64,000 bases of DNA from Sphingomonas rhizophila (GTDB lineage: Bacteria; Pseudomonadota; Alphaproteobacteria; Sphingomonadales; Sphingomonadaceae), in contig NZ_CP060717.1 of NCBI RefSeq assembly GCF_014396585.1, forward strand, positions 496,001 through 560,000, written 5' to 3'. The first letter of the stretch is position 1, and the number at the start of each line of letters is the position of its first letter. The position numbers and the translations under genes were made by a program. Under the pieces are notes generated by a model. It saw nothing but the letters and a program-made list of their open reading frames with translations. It did not search any database and was not told where the DNA came from. Positions 62,952 to 64,000 of this stretch are shown in pieces.

Positions 62952-64000
62952 TTACTTCGCCAACTGAAGTTCACCGGGCGCCGATTGGGGTGCCCGGGCA
63001 GGAGCCTTGAGCAGCGGCGCGAGGTAATGCCCCGTGTGGCTATGGGGAGTGGCCGCAATCTTTTCCGGAGTGCCTTCCGCAACGATTTCGCCGCCGTTGA
63101 CGCCGCCGTCGGGCCCAAGGTCGAGTATCCAGTCCGCCGTCTTGATGACGTCGAGATTGTGCTCGATGACCACGACCGTGTTGCCCTGTTCGACGAGGGC
63201 GTGCAGCACCTCAAGCAGCTTGCGAACGTCTTCGAAATGGAGGCCGGTGGTGGGCTCGTCGAGGATGTAGAGCGTGTTGCCGGTGGCGCGGCGGGATAAT
63301 TCCTTCGACAGCTTCACGCGCTGCGCTTCGCCGCCCGACAGGGTAGTCGCCTGCTGCCCCACCTTGATGTAGCCGAGACCGACTTCCGCCAGCATCGCCA
63401 TCTTGTCGCGAATGCCCGGTACCGCCTTGAAGAACTCGACCGCGTCCTCGACGGTCATGTCCAGCACGTCGGCGATCGACTTCCCCTTGAACTTCACCTC
63501 CAGCGTTTCGCGATTGTAGCGCTGGCCGTGGCAGACGTCGCAGGTGACGTAGACGTCCGGCAGGAAGTGCATCTCGATCTTGAGCAGGCCGTCACCGGTG
63601 CAAGCTTCGCAGCGGCCACCTTTCACGTTGAAGCTGAATCGTCCCGGCTTGTAGCCGCGCGCCTGGCTTTCGGGCAGGCCGGCAAACCAGTCGCGGATTT
63701 GGGTGAAGGCGCCGGTGTAGGTTGCCGGGTTCGACCGCGGCGTGCGCCCGATCGGCGACTGGTCGATGTCGATGACCTTGTCGAGGTGCTCGAGTCCGGT
63801 GATCTTGTCGTACTTGCCAGACAGGATGCGTGCGCCGTTCAACTGGCGAGCGGCTGCCGCGTAGAGCGTGTCGATCGTAAAGCTCGACTTGCCCGAACCC
63901 GATACGCCGGTGATGCAGGTGAAGGTGCCGAGCGGGATCGACGCCGTGATGTTGCGGAGGTTGTTGGCGCTGGCATTGTGGACGGTGAGCTTCTTGCCGG
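62952..64000 (-). CDS. uvrA: Excinuclease ABC subunit A (UvrA), C-terminal part
   Basis: The minus-strand frame is open to the window end and covers the second ATPase half: Walker [16 protein letters not shown] (about 63870-63915), [20 protein letters not shown], the zinc module [11 protein letters not shown] and [20 protein letters not shown], signature [15 protein letters not shown] and Walker [21 protein letters not shown]. UvrA recognises bulky DNA lesions in nucleotide excision repair. The stop is at 62952; the start lies beyond 64000. Confidence 0.96.
   Translation of the reverse strand, partial: GKKLTVHNASANNLRNITASIPLGTFTCITGVSGSGKSSFTIDTLYAAAARQLNGARILSGKYDKITGLEHLDKVIDIDQSPIGRTPRSNPATYTGAFTQIRDWFAGLPESQARGYKPGRFSFNVKGGRCEACTGDGLLKIEMHFLPDVYVTCDVCHGQRYNRETLEVKFKGKSIADVLDMTVEDAVEFFKAVPGIRDKMAMLAEVGLGYIKVGQQATTLSGGEAQRVKLSKELSRRATGNTLYILDEPTTGLHFEDVRKLLEVLHALVEQGNTVVVIEHNLDVIKTADWILDLGPDGGVNGGEIVAEGTPEKIAATPHSHTGHYLAPLLKAPARAPQSAPGELQLAK

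Overview
The window is a GC-rich (roughly two thirds G+C by eye) chromosomal segment from an alphaproteobacterium, most likely a sphingomonad (order Sphingomonadales). This is inferred from a PEPxxWA-CTERM protein, several small protein families typical of that group, a KorA/KorB 2-oxoacid oxidoreductase, an HWE-type histidine kinase, and a terminase/portal/DUF2793 cluster resembling sphingomonad gene transfer agents (GTAs). Genes are dense, often overlap by 4 bp (ATGA or GTGA), and frequently start with GTG.

Layout. 1-2.1 kb: the start of a lipoprotein gene, tRNA-Arg(ACG), and a small low-GC insert carrying an HtpX-like protease, bounded by a 30-bp direct repeat of the tRNA 3' end. 2.1-8.3 kb: small proteins, the arginine succinyltransferase genes (M20 hydrolase, astA, astB) with rppH upstream, and a PEP-CTERM protein. 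8.4-15.8 kb: korA, a 44-residue membrane protein, korB, a secreted protein, a YdjM-type membrane protein, photolyase, Cfa and DUF1294. 15.8-26.8 kb: an SDR, purF, a MerR regulator with an acyl-CoA dehydrogenase, a PAS-GGDEF-EAL-PilZ protein, cysK, an MFS exporter and radA. 26.9-30.6 kb: a stress and signalling group (response regulator, cold-shock protein, HWE kinase). 30.8-45.7 kb: housekeeping genes, cvpA-cysS-scaffold-kefB, aroK-aroB, xerD, accA, an M48 protease with LysM, a Flp pilin, comF, grxC, a nitrilase-family gene, tRNA-Arg(CCT) and folE.

45.7-54 kb is an accessory surface-protein region: three tandem paralogous lipoproteins with a beta-barrel domain of transferrin-binding-protein type, Thr-Pro linkers of different length and a shared palindrome upstream, then a fourth divergent copy and an RTX protein among dispersed palindromic repeats. 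54-56.5 kb holds small enzymes and a GH130-like protein. 56.5-60.9 kb is a decayed GTA or prophage cluster: a terminase small-subunit-like gene, the large terminase, a low-GC two-gene insert, and a portal gene cut and joined out of frame to the last residues of a DUF2793 protein. 61-64 kb: an OmpA-family protein, sodC and the 3' part of uvrA.

Six single-base losses, all at G or C positions, break five otherwise well-conserved genes (M20 hydrolase, a conserved secreted protein, the nitrilase-family gene twice, terminase, OmpA). The uniform type suggests assembly or homopolymer errors rather than true pseudogenes. All function calls come from reading motifs and family resemblance; no database search was run.
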